Assembly: GCA_041658405.1 (NCBI GenBank)
Contig: JBBAAG010000001.1
Span: forward strand, 1 to 64,000
DNA from: Elusimicrobiota bacterium
Lineage (GTDB): Bacteria > Elusimicrobiota > UBA5214 > JBBAAG01
Length of the DNA stretch: 64,000 nt
Direction of reading: 5' to 3'
Shown: positions 1-8,119 of the stretch, piece after piece
How positions within the stretch are numbered: the first letter of the stretch is position 1
How the letters are laid out: each line of letters starts with the position of its first letter
The notes under the pieces: generated by a model
What the model was told of the DNA's origin: nothing
Seen by the model: the letters and a program-made list of their open reading frames with translations, nothing else
The model's database searches: none
Made by a program: the position numbers and the translations under genes

Positions 1-1677
1 TGGATAAAATCGCCGCAAGAACTCTTGAATTTTATTGTAGTCCTTATTACTGCGCTCGGGATTGATGTTATACTGAATTTTATACGTTATAAACAGATAA
101 CCTGCGCAGTATCCGCAGGGGTTACCACCGCAATTCTGCAGGTATTAACCCCTGGGGTGCCGCTGGGATGGCGAATCACCGGGATTACCGCGGCGCTTGT
201 GTTAGGTAAGCACGTGTGGGGTGGTACCGGTAAAAATGCGGTAAACCCTGCACTTGCGGGTTTGGCAATAATAAGTTTTTTTTATAAGCTTAACTTCCCG
301 ATGTTTAACTGGTCCTACTGGATCTTAGCTGCAAGCGTGTTATCATTACCGTTTATATTATCACGCCCATACGCTGCGGTTGGGTTGATAAGCGGGATGT
401 CCGCATTTTTGGTGTTTAGCAATAATTTCAGTGTTAACACTTTGATTTCATACGGTATTTTGTTTTTTGGATGCCTTGTGATAACCGACCCCGTGACTGT
501 AACACACAAAAAAACTGTGGGATTACTCACAGGTTTCACAGCTGGAATCGTGCCCTTATTGCTAAGCAACTCATTATTTGTATTTTCAGTTTCTATACTA
601 ACCTTCAACGCGTTATCCCGTATACTCGATGATTGTATCCCTGAGAGAAAACCAGGGCGGGGATACAAAAAGTTGAGGATAAAAAGTTTACTGCCATACA
701 ATATCAATACAACAAAATTTGCGGACTTAACAAAACCGGATACGCAAAACTACCGTGAGGAAAGTCTCGATAACCTACAGATATGTGATATTCTGCAGCG
801 CATAAAAGAAAATTATGTCTATGGCTGCGGCGGTGCTGCTTTTTCTGTAAGCCAAAAAATTGGTGCGGTTATACATTCAAACGTAAAAACAAAATTTTTT
901 GTTATTAACGCTGCGGAATGCGATCCCGGGTTAGTGCATGACAAATGGTTATTGCATAAGTACTCTGTGGAAATTAATAAAGGCATACAAGCAGTACTCA
1001 AATGTGTTCCTTTTACTGAAACAGTTTTAGCGGTAAAAGATAATAGTGACCTTAACTTCCCTGCAGGGGTAAGAATTACGAAGTTGCCGGAGTACTTCCC
1101 TGTTGGCGCAGAAAAAAATGTTATCCGCTGCGTCTTTAATACACAACTTAATACTACCGACATTCCTGCGGAGAAAGGGTTTTTGGTTTTGAACTTGCAA
1201 ACAGTATTCGCGGTTTATGAGGCCGTATACCTCAACAAAACAGCGGGGACTAAGTTTATAACAATCCTTAACCTTAAAACACAGGAAAGTTATGCAGCTA
1301 AGGTAACCCTCGGGGAGAAAATCAGGAATATTGTAAACAACCTTTATCCTGGGACAGTAATTTCTTTCACCGGCGGCGGTGCAATGCAGGCACGGCTTGT
1401 TGAGGATGGGGATGTTATAGAAAAAACAACGAATTTTATCTCTATCGCATCAATGCCGAGGTATAAAGAATCGCCGTTGTGTTCCCGGTGCAATTCTTGT
1501 ACACAACACTGTCCCGCAGGGTTGGAAGTACGCAGGATCGCGGAACTTGTTGATAACGGTAAACCTGTATTAACCGCTAAATATAACCCGGAAAACTGTA
1601 TCTCCTGCGGGATCTGTAGTTACATTTGCCCTGCGGGGAGAAACCTTGAGTTACGCATAAAAAAAGTGTTATCTTAA
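1..1677 (+). CDS. RnfD-RnfC-like fusion protein (5' end outside window)
   Basis: The reading frame is open from base 1, so the true start lies upstream; a TTG at 25 is only the first possible start inside the window. The first ~210 residues are a multi-pass membrane region like RnfD/NqrB, with an NPA motif in the segment GGTGKNAVNPALAG and the family TDPVT motif. From about residue 255 the protein changes to an RnfC-like soluble part: a GCGGAAF glycine-rich motif (the NADH/FMN-binding region in RnfC), INAAECDPG (RnfC has NGAECEP), then two C-terminal 4Fe-4S clusters, CSRCNSCTQHCP and CISCGICSYICP. Rnf complexes couple ferredoxin:NAD oxidoreduction to ion pumping at the inner membrane, where RnfD and RnfC are normally separate subunits. 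Fusion in one frame is seen directly; electron transfer is inferred. The stop overlaps the stop of the convergent U32 gene by nine bases. Confidence 0.8.
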   Translation, partial: WIKSPQELLNFIVVLITALGIDVILNFIRYKQITCAVSAGVTTAILQVLTPGVPLGWRITGITAALVLGKHVWGGTGKNAVNPALAGLAIISFFYKLNFPMFNWSYWILAASVLSLPFILSRPYAAVGLISGMSAFLVFSNNFSVNTLISYGILFFGCLVITDPVTVTHKKTVGLLTGFTAGIVPLLLSNSLFVFSVSILTFNALSRILDDCIPERKPGRGYKKLRIKSLLPYNINTTKFADLTKPDTQNYREESLDNLQICDILQRIKENYVYGCGGAAFSVSQKIGAVIHSNVKTKFFVINAAECDPGLVHDKWLLHKYSVEINKGIQAVLKCVPFTETVLAVKDNSDLNFPAGVRITKLPEYFPVGAEKNVIRCVFNTQLNTTDIPAEKGFLVLNLQTVFAVYEAVYLNKTAGTKFITILNLKTQESYAAKVTLGEKIRNIVNNLYPGTVISFTGGGAMQARLVEDGDVIEKTTNFISIASMPRYKESPLCSRCNSCTQHCPAGLEVRRIAELVDNGKPVLTAKYNPENCISCGICSYICPAGRNLELRIKKVLS

Positions 1678-3804
1678 CCCGCGGGTATAATTAAACTCGC
1701 TCCCGCCGCTGCCGCTTACCCGCGCGTTTCTTTTGTATACATCAAGTAACTGATGCAAGTATTCTTTAGAAGGAACGGTGTATGAAAGGTCTATTCCATA
1801 GTTACTAATACCCAATAACTTAAAACTATCACGTAAATGAAACAGCGATACCGGCACCTGCGGAAGAAGTATTACTGTATCTCCCTCGGTTACAGTACGG
1901 AACTTGTCACGGTTAAGTTTATCAGTTACCTTTATGTTTTCAATACCGCCATACTTCATACGTGTCCGCGCAATCACCGGGTATCCGTAAAGATAAACAA
2001 CTAAATTTCCAGGGGTAACATATTTAGTTAATGCTTGAATATTAGCGTACTCATCCTCCCAGGAAGTTGTATACGCGCTGATACCGGCTGAGTTTAACCA
2101 CTGCGCAGTGACAGGATTCAGGCAGTACATAAACGGACCGGAAGTCAGGTTTAATTCCGTTATACCCTTAAAAAACCCTAGATGCCCGGGATTGTTTACC
2201 ACCCATGAACGCATACCCGCGGAGATTAAATCGTGAACAATTATTTGGTACTCACGTATACTGCGCTCGGGTATGTAGGGGGGAAGTTCAAATACAATTT
2301 TTTGTATAAACTGCTCGTTTAAGCTTAATACATAATTTTTTAGGGTGTACATATTCTCCTGAGTAAGACTAAGGTTCAGGCGTTCACACACAATATTTTC
2401 TGCAATGATAATATCACACCACTCCGGGGAGGATACTTTTAACCATAACCGCAACGTTTTCCCGCCGGGATAAACAACCGCGCTTCTTTGTTTCTGGTAA
2501 GTAGCTACGATTTTCCCGACAATCCTCCGTGCGGCAAGTGTCTTCATATTTCTGTCGTCATCCGTTACATTACACGCCGCTGCGTATGTTTTATGCATAA
2601 CTTTCAGCTGGTGTTCAATACCTTTAGCGTCCCACCCGGCATCACCGACTTTGTAGATCCTCGCTCCCACAGGGTATCTGGTGTTATCAGATAATACTAT
2701 CTCATATGTCCCGCCTGGCTCAGGGGTTAGTGTTTTTGGTTTGATATTACTGGTAACATCCTCACCCGGGATATTTATGCGTAACCTATCGTTTTTAACA
2801 ATACTATTCCCGGCAACAGCGGTTATCTTTACTGTCCCCGTACCGGATGCCGTTACGGTACCCACAAACTTGCCTAAGGTCGAAGGGGTTAACGGATCAA
2901 TCACCGGCACGGCAGGTGTTACAAAATTATATACTGTTTTCTCCCGGGACCAATCCTCTGATAGTAATTTCAACGCCTCAGCTATAATGGTACTGTCAGA
3001 AGCATCCCCCGCATCGATTATCATACGGTAGGCTTTTACTACGCGGTAAACGTACTCACTGCTGCGCATACGCCCTTCGATCTTCAATGCCTTAACCCCT
3101 GCGTCTTTTAATGCCAAGACGTGTTCCGCTAACTGTAAATCATGCGGTGAGAAATAGTATCCTTCTTCACGGGAGGATGGGTTTAACCATCTTCTGCGGC
3201 AGGGTTGCGTACACCGCCCGCGGTTGCCGCTATGCCCGCCGATAATACTTGAAAACATGCATTGTCCTGACATACTAAAACATAACGCGCCATGGCAGAA
3301 GATTTCAAGTTCAATCCCCGGTGTCCTTAATCGTTTGAGGTCAGTTAATGCGAGTTCACGGGCAAGGATTACGCGTTTAAATCCTTGTCCCGCGAGGAAT
3401 TCAACCCCGTACTTATTATGTACCGCCATCTGCGTACTTGCATGTAATGGTATTCCCGGGAAATAGTCCTTCACAATTTTTATTAACCCGTAATCCTGGA
3501 TGATAAGGCCGTCAGGGCGGTACTCCGCAAGGATAGCAAGGGTTTTTAGTGCAGCAGGGAGTTCCAGTGTTTTGATTAACGTATTAAACGCGAGGTATAC
3601 TTTACGGTTAAGGCTATGCGCATGGTGGATCATCACAGCAACGTCATCCGCTGAAAACCTCTGAGCGTACTGCCGTGCGTTAAACTTACCAACGCCAATG
3701 TATACGGCATCCGCACCGGCGTTTAATGCCGCAATAAACGCTTCCTTACTCCCTGCCGGAGCAAGGAGTTCCAGTACTGCCTGATTATTGACTTTTGTAT
3801 TCAT
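1669..3804 (-). CDS. U32 family peptidase (RlhA/YhbU-like)
   Basis: A 711-residue U32 protein. The N-terminal half carries the collagenase-like TIM-barrel pattern (LLAPAGSKEAF, ADAVYIG) and the U32 signature around EIFCHGALC and SGQCMFSS, followed by GNRGRCTQPCR, whose cysteines in this family may hold an Fe-S cluster. The C-terminal half resembles the DUF3656-type extension of long U32 proteins. Members of this size include RlhA, needed for 23S rRNA cytidine hydroxylation; others act on proteins, so the substrate is not assigned. I prefer the ATG at 3804. The upstream ATG at 3831 would begin only seven bases from the tRNA on the other strand and adds nine residues outside the family core. 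No clear ribosome-binding site precedes either start. Confidence 0.85.
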   Translation of the reverse strand: MNTKVNNQAVLELLAPAGSKEAFIAALNAGADAVYIGVGKFNARQYAQRFSADDVAVMIHHAHSLNRKVYLAFNTLIKTLELPAALKTLAILAEYRPDGLIIQDYGLIKIVKDYFPGIPLHASTQMAVHNKYGVEFLAGQGFKRVILARELALTDLKRLRTPGIELEIFCHGALCFSMSGQCMFSSIIGGHSGNRGRCTQPCRRRWLNPSSREEGYYFSPHDLQLAEHVLALKDAGVKALKIEGRMRSSEYVYRVVKAYRMIIDAGDASDSTIIAEALKLLSEDWSREKTVYNFVTPAVPVIDPLTPSTLGKFVGTVTASGTGTVKITAVAGNSIVKNDRLRINIPGEDVTSNIKPKTLTPEPGGTYEIVLSDNTRYPVGARIYKVGDAGWDAKGIEHQLKVMHKTYAAACNVTDDDRNMKTLAARRIVGKIVATYQKQRSAVVYPGGKTLRLWLKVSSPEWCDIIIAENIVCERLNLSLTQENMYTLKNYVLSLNEQFIQKIVFELPPYIPERSIREYQIIVHDLISAGMRSWVVNNPGHLGFFKGITELNLTSGPFMYCLNPVTAQWLNSAGISAYTTSWEDEYANIQALTKYVTPGNLVVYLYGYPVIARTRMKYGGIENIKVTDKLNRDKFRTVTEGDTVILLPQVPVSLFHLRDSFKLLGISNYGIDLSYTVPSKEYLHQLLDVYKRNARVSGSGGSEFNYTRGLR

Positions 3805-3837
3805 TTTGAAGTATAGTGTATTACCATTCACTATTAT

Positions 3838-3911
3838 GGCGGGGTAGCTCAGTTGGTCAGAGCAGCAGAATCATAATCTGCATGTCGTGGGTTCGACTCC
3901 CTCCCCCGCTA
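3838..3911 (+). tRNA. tRNA-Met (CAU), elongator type
   Basis: A full cloverleaf can be drawn. Acceptor stem is 3838-3844 with 3904-3910, D-stem GCTC/GAGC, anticodon stem GCAGA/TCTGC with loop ATCATAA (anticodon CAT at 3872-3874), a five-base variable loop, a T-arm with loop TTCGACT, and discriminator A3911. The T-stem GTGGG/CCCTC has one U-U mismatch at its second pair. The paired first base and lack of GGG/CCC in the anticodon stem argue against an initiator. tRNA-Ile2, which also has CAU, is less likely but not excluded. CCA is not encoded; a T-rich stretch follows. Confidence 0.93.
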
Positions 3912-3928
3912 TTTTTGTATTTTTTCCC

Positions 3929-4225
3929 CTAACTTATAGGCAGTTTCGGGCCGCCCATATTTTTTGTAATTTCAAATGTCACGACTTTCTCTACCTGATT
4001 CTTAGTTTTTTTTAGTGCCTGTGTAATTGCAGCCTCTAGCTTACCAGCGTCTTTCAGGAGGTCGATATTTTCTATTTTTACGGATAATACATCCAGCTTG
4101 CCGTTCATCTCGACCCGCACACCAGAGTCGCTTACGGTGACAATTTTAGAACCAAGCTCTTTCTGCGCTTTCTCTAACTGCGACTTCATTGCCGCAATGT
4201 CTTTCATTTGTTTCATAAAATCCAT
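3929..4225 (-). CDS. YbaB/EbfC family nucleoid-associated protein
   Basis: A 98-residue protein matching the small DNA-binding YbaB/EbfC family in length and pattern: an N-terminal amphipathic helix rich in Met, Lys and Gln (MDFMKQMKDIAAMKSQLEKA), a central beta part with VEMNGKLDVLSVKIE, and a C-terminal helix with ALKKTKNQVEKV. The family binds DNA as dimers and usually sits next to dnaX and recR, neither of which is here. Instead it is the last gene of a minus-strand operon behind the rhomboid protease, 19 bases away. Confidence 0.85.
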   Translation of the reverse strand: MDFMKQMKDIAAMKSQLEKAQKELGSKIVTVSDSGVRVEMNGKLDVLSVKIENIDLLKDAGKLEAAITQALKKTKNQVEKVVTFEITKNMGGPKLPIS

Positions 4226-4244
4226 AATATGTATCCTTTCCTAT

Positions 4245-5135
4245 TTACGCCGTACCTTTGGGCTTATCCTTAGTGTACCGCTTCATAATCTCGCGTTCTT
4301 CTTTTGTTAAACTACCCGCGCCATGACGTATTATCTTATCAAGTATTGCGTTAATTTGTTGTTCCGAACTTTTATTACTTCTAAACGGATACGCGACCTT
4401 CCTGCGGGGTATCACGCGGTCAAGGGTGGTAACCACAGAATAGTATGCACGGGTAATAATAGTTTTTATGGTATTCCATACCGGCACATCGAATACGCGT
4501 CCCTCAAACGGGCGGGCATAAACACGGTACCCCGGCCATTGCCCTGTGGATAGTTTGAGGTAGAGGTAACCGGTTAATAAACCGCCGAGGTGCGCGTAAT
4601 ACGCGATACCGTCAGTATTAGGTTTGATACTCGAAAAAAAAGTTAGTGCCCCGATGATCCACACAAAATATTTTGCTTTCACCGGGAAAAAGAAGTAGAA
4701 GTATATTAAATTATCCGGGAATAAAAACGCGTATGCCGCGAGGAGGCCGTACACCGCGCCGGATGCGCCGATACTGGGTATCACGGATAATGGCGATGTT
4801 ATTATGGTAAGCACACCGGCACCAGTTGCGCATAAAAGGTAGTACCCCAGAAATTTGCGGGTGCCCCAATACTGTTCAACTGCTGTGCCGAACATCCATA
4901 ACGTAAAAAGGTTTATGAGTATATGAAAAATATTTGCGTGTAAAAACGCGTAGGATAATACCTGCCAAACCCATAGTTTGGTTATCACTAACCGCGGGAT
5001 CAAGCCAAAAAGGGTTATTACAGTATCACCGGCTAATTGTTGAACAACAAATACTGCTATGTTTGCTATGGTTAACCCAAGCACCGCACCGGTTAAACGC
5101 GGGAAGTGAATTGATGAGGTGTTGTAGTGTCTCAT
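4245..5135 (-). CDS. Rhomboid family intramembrane serine protease
   Basis: A 296-residue membrane protein with about six hydrophobic segments. Rhomboid landmarks are present: the HANIFHILINLFTLW segment (His and Asn of transmembrane helix 2), catalytic Ser125 in GASGAVYG, and His182 in AHLGGLLTG, forming the Ser-His dyad that cuts substrates inside the membrane. A ~100-residue soluble, basic tail follows (KEEREIMKRYTKD). The start codon overlaps the stop of the RF-1-domain gene in an ATGA, so the two are translationally coupled. The substrate cannot be read from the sequence. Confidence 0.92.
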   Translation of the reverse strand: MRHYNTSSIHFPRLTGAVLGLTIANIAVFVVQQLAGDTVITLFGLIPRLVITKLWVWQVLSYAFLHANIFHILINLFTLWMFGTAVEQYWGTRKFLGYYLLCATGAGVLTIITSPLSVIPSIGASGAVYGLLAAYAFLFPDNLIYFYFFFPVKAKYFVWIIGALTFFSSIKPNTDGIAYYAHLGGLLTGYLYLKLSTGQWPGYRVYARPFEGRVFDVPVWNTIKTIITRAYYSVVTTLDRVIPRRKVAYPFRSNKSSEQQINAILDKIIRHGAGSLTKEEREIMKRYTKDKPKGTA

Positions 5136-5455
5136 TCAGCGTTATCACCGTGCACTGGCATCCTCAACCTCTTTTTTTCGCCGTGCCGGCGTTTGGATTC
5201 AATAATCCTTTTTTTTACTGCCCCTGGTTTCCGCGTTTTTTTGCGGATACGCGGTACATGCTTAGCTGCGGCAATACGGGAGTTCAAACGTTCCAGTGCT
5301 ACTACGCGGTTATCCGCTTGTTTCCGTGATTCCGTTGCGATCGCTGTTATCCCCGTTGCAGTATCGACTACCCTTACGGCTGTACGTTTTTTGTTTTTCC
5401 GCTGCCCTCCGGGCCCTGAACTTTTGTAGAATTCTACTTTAATTTTATCAGCCAT
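5132..5455 (-). CDS. RF-1 domain peptidyl-tRNA hydrolase-like protein (ArfB-type)
   Basis: A 107-residue protein of the class-I release-factor catalytic domain without codon-recognition domains. The GGQ motif lies in SSGPGGQRKNKKRT, close to the N-terminus, and a long basic tail (RIRKKTRKPGAVKKRIIESK) follows, as in ArfB/YaeJ and the wider RF-1-like family. ArfB frees ribosomes stalled at mRNA ends by hydrolysing peptidyl-tRNA; the same role is likely here. I chose the ATG at 5455 because it gives the normal family N-terminus; a longer frame to 5521 adds a Lys-rich stretch inside the Lon-like gene. Only four bases separate it from the Lon-like stop, and it overlaps rhomboid by ATGA. Confidence 0.85.
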   Translation of the reverse strand: MADKIKVEFYKSSGPGGQRKNKKRTAVRVVDTATGITAIATESRKQADNRVVALERLNSRIAAAKHVPRIRKKTRKPGAVKKRIIESKRRHGEKKRLRMPVHGDNAE

Positions 5456-5459
5456 ACCT

Positions 5460-7940
5460 TTATTTCTCTTCTGACTTTTCCTTTTCCCCGTCACCGCTGC
5501 GGTACTTTTTTGCGATTTCAATATATTCGTCCAGTTTTTTGTCTACATGCCAGTTGACACTACTTTTTTCGTACCCGCCAGAAGGTAATGCCTTACCTGC
5601 GGGAAGGGTTGTGAGTATCGCAATACCTTCATCTATTGTGTTTATTGGATAAATATGAAACTTCCCTTTTGTTACGGATTCAACGATGTCATGGCGTAGC
5701 ATTAAATGTTTTATATTTGCTTCCGGGATGATAACGCCTTGTGTACCGGTAAGGCCACGGGCGGAACATACATCAAAAAATCCTTCAATCTTCTGGTTCA
5801 CCCCGCCAATTGCCTGGACTTCACCGTTTTGGTTGACCGAACCCGTAACCGCGATCTCCTGGCGTAACGGGAGTTCGCTTATTGCTGAAAGTAATGCGTA
5901 TATTTCAGTAGATGACGCGCTATCACCATCAACACCGGAGTATGATTGTTCAAAACATAAGGTTGCATTAATCGCCATAGGTTTTGTTTTTGCATATTTT
6001 GCACGCAGGTATCCTGTAAGTATTAGCACGCCTTTATCGTGTATACGCCCGCTGAGGTCGGCTTCACGTTCAATATTCACCACCCCGCCTGTACCAAGGA
6101 AAACCCGGGCGGTTATACGTGCAGGCTTGCCGAACATATACTCGCCCATATCGTATACTGCCAAACCGTTAACCTGGCCAACCTTATACCCTGAGGTGTC
6201 GATCATTAAAGTGTTTTCAATAATCATTTCTTGCACTTTTTCTTCCGGCAGGCGGTTACGTTCATTGCGTTCCGTTACAGCTTTACGTACATGTGCGGGA
6301 GTAACTTTAGTTGTACCATCCTTTTTTGCCCAGTAGTTAGATTCCCTGAGGAGGTCCGCAATGTCGTTGAACCGTGTAGATATTTTTGTATTCTTACCCG
6401 CAAGCCTAACCCCGTGCTCAATAACTTCAGAGACTGCGTCATTATCAAACCCCAACATCTTCTCATGTTTCCTGAACTGGTCAATAAACCGCTGGTACCG
6501 CAGAAGGTTATGCGAGTCAATGTTCATCTCGGAATCAAATTCTGCGCGGACCTTGAATATCTTGTGGAAGTCCGGGTCATAGTTGTTGAGTAGATTATAT
6601 ATCTCAGAATCACCAACCAGAACAATTTTTACGTCTACTTCTATTGGTTCAGGTTTTAACCCTGAGACTGATACTACGTACAACGGATCATGGCTATGGA
6701 CTTCAAGCTTACAGTTACGAAGTACACGTTTTAACGCAGGCCATACCCCCGGTTCCGTAAGCATATCCCATGCGTCAACTACCAAAAACCCGCCCTCAGC
6801 TTTCAGGATAGCGCCTGATTTTATCTTAGTAAAATCTGTCCTCCAATGCCCGAGAACGTCAAGTACGCGTTCAATCGCGCCAAAGAGGTTGCGGTAGGTC
6901 GGTGAATTCTCAAATATTACCGGTGCATGGGTTTGCCCGGAATTGTCTACTACCAGATTCACGCGGTATTCCAATACAGGATCTGCCTGTGACATTAAAA
7001 GGTTGGGGAGTGAGAGCTCCTGTTTTTCCTTATCCTGTTTTTCTGTAGCATGCGTACGGAATTTTGGTAGTTCGTCCAAAATATCTTTCTTAACCTTATC
7101 AAGGTACTTATGGAGTTTAGGTTCAGGGAAACGTTCTTTCAACATTCTGATGCGGAGTTCTACTTCCGGTAATATTATCCTGTGATCCATATCTTTAAGT
7201 TCCGCGCGAAGCGTAGTTTCCATTGCATGCGATTTCTTTATGAGGTCCTCAAGTTTATTGGTAAGGTCAGCGTATTCTGTCTCGTACTTCTCAAATTCTT
7301 CTTTCGTAATTTTTTTTTCGTCAATAAGTTTAGATAGTTGTTCAAATGATACGGGTTTATTGTTATGCACAGGTACAAGGTCAGGACGCGTGAACGGGCC
7401 CATCTGTACCTGTACAAGCGCGAACTTGCGTTCTGCCGCGTGTTTCTCAAAACTTTTTATTATCTCTTTTTCTTTTGCTTTGTATTGGTCAAGGATTTTT
7501 TTTCGTTCATTCTGGTAATTATCCGAATCCAGGAGTTCAGGTATATTTTTTTGCAGGTACTTAATAAACTCATCCATTGCTTCCCGGAACTCTTTACCTT
7601 TCCCGGCGGTGAGGCTTATCAATAACGGCGCGTCAGGGTTGTCAAAGTTATTAACAAATATTTTGTCAGTCGGGATGGTTTTGTAACGCTCACTTTCTTC
7701 AATCAACCGTTTAACCGTTGTTTTTCTTCCGGTACCCGTTATGCCTGTGACAAAGATGTTATACCCCGCACTATTGAGGTCCATCCCCAGGCGTAAAGCT
7801 TTCACTGCGCGGTCCTGCCCGATGATTTCTTCGTGAACATCCTTATTGTTTATTGCGGCTTTGCATTCCATAATACTTTTTTTGCAGTGCCAGCGTAACT
7901 GGTCCGGTTTAAGTTCTACCGGTTTCTTGAGTTTTGACAT
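5460..7940 (-). CDS. Lon-related protease, AAA_32/LonC-like
   Basis: An 826-residue protein of the Lon-like group with an AAA_32-type N-terminal region and a C-terminal S16 protease domain. The Ser-Lys dyad is intact: Ser674 in VDGDSASS and Lys717 in GGVNQKIEG, 43 residues apart as in Lon. A long charged, coiled-coil-rich insert spans roughly residues 120-290. The Walker A region reads GITGTGRKTT, with Arg where the P-loop Lys is expected, which suggests weak or no ATP hydrolysis, as reported for LonC. Hallmarks of classical Lon are absent: there is no LAN substrate-binding domain. It is the first gene of the operon running to YbaB, with a 179-base divergent spacer to the defence island. Confidence 0.85.
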   Translation of the reverse strand: MSKLKKPVELKPDQLRWHCKKSIMECKAAINNKDVHEEIIGQDRAVKALRLGMDLNSAGYNIFVTGITGTGRKTTVKRLIEESERYKTIPTDKIFVNNFDNPDAPLLISLTAGKGKEFREAMDEFIKYLQKNIPELLDSDNYQNERKKILDQYKAKEKEIIKSFEKHAAERKFALVQVQMGPFTRPDLVPVHNNKPVSFEQLSKLIDEKKITKEEFEKYETEYADLTNKLEDLIKKSHAMETTLRAELKDMDHRIILPEVELRIRMLKERFPEPKLHKYLDKVKKDILDELPKFRTHATEKQDKEKQELSLPNLLMSQADPVLEYRVNLVVDNSGQTHAPVIFENSPTYRNLFGAIERVLDVLGHWRTDFTKIKSGAILKAEGGFLVVDAWDMLTEPGVWPALKRVLRNCKLEVHSHDPLYVVSVSGLKPEPIEVDVKIVLVGDSEIYNLLNNYDPDFHKIFKVRAEFDSEMNIDSHNLLRYQRFIDQFRKHEKMLGFDNDAVSEVIEHGVRLAGKNTKISTRFNDIADLLRESNYWAKKDGTTKVTPAHVRKAVTERNERNRLPEEKVQEMIIENTLMIDTSGYKVGQVNGLAVYDMGEYMFGKPARITARVFLGTGGVVNIEREADLSGRIHDKGVLILTGYLRAKYAKTKPMAINATLCFEQSYSGVDGDSASSTEIYALLSAISELPLRQEIAVTGSVNQNGEVQAIGGVNQKIEGFFDVCSARGLTGTQGVIIPEANIKHLMLRHDIVESVTKGKFHIYPINTIDEGIAILTTLPAGKALPSGGYEKSSVNWHVDKKLDEYIEIAKKYRSGDGEKEKSEEK

Positions 7941-8066
7941 TCAACCAACCTCTCTCTCAACAATTAAGTAATTCGTTTTTCTTGTACTTACACAGCTATT
8001 TTACTCTAAAAACCAGGTTTTCACTACTACAAAATGTTGGAGGATATACTTTTTCATAGGAGATAG

Positions 8067-8089
8067 TAGTAAAATATTGTAAAATATAG
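8067..8089. repeat. GTAAAATAT tandem repeat upstream of the island's first gene
   Basis: GTAAAATAT occurs twice (8069-8077 and 8079-8087) with a ten-base period. The 23-base stretch resembles 23588-23611, upstream of the symporter at the other end of the island (21 of 24 aligned positions). It may simply be promoter -10-like DNA. In the same spacer a short palindrome, AAAACC-A-GGTTTT, lies at 8009-8021. Confidence 0.35.
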
Positions 8090-8119
8090 CTTCATAAAAA
8101 TGTATTGTCTTGAGGAAAC

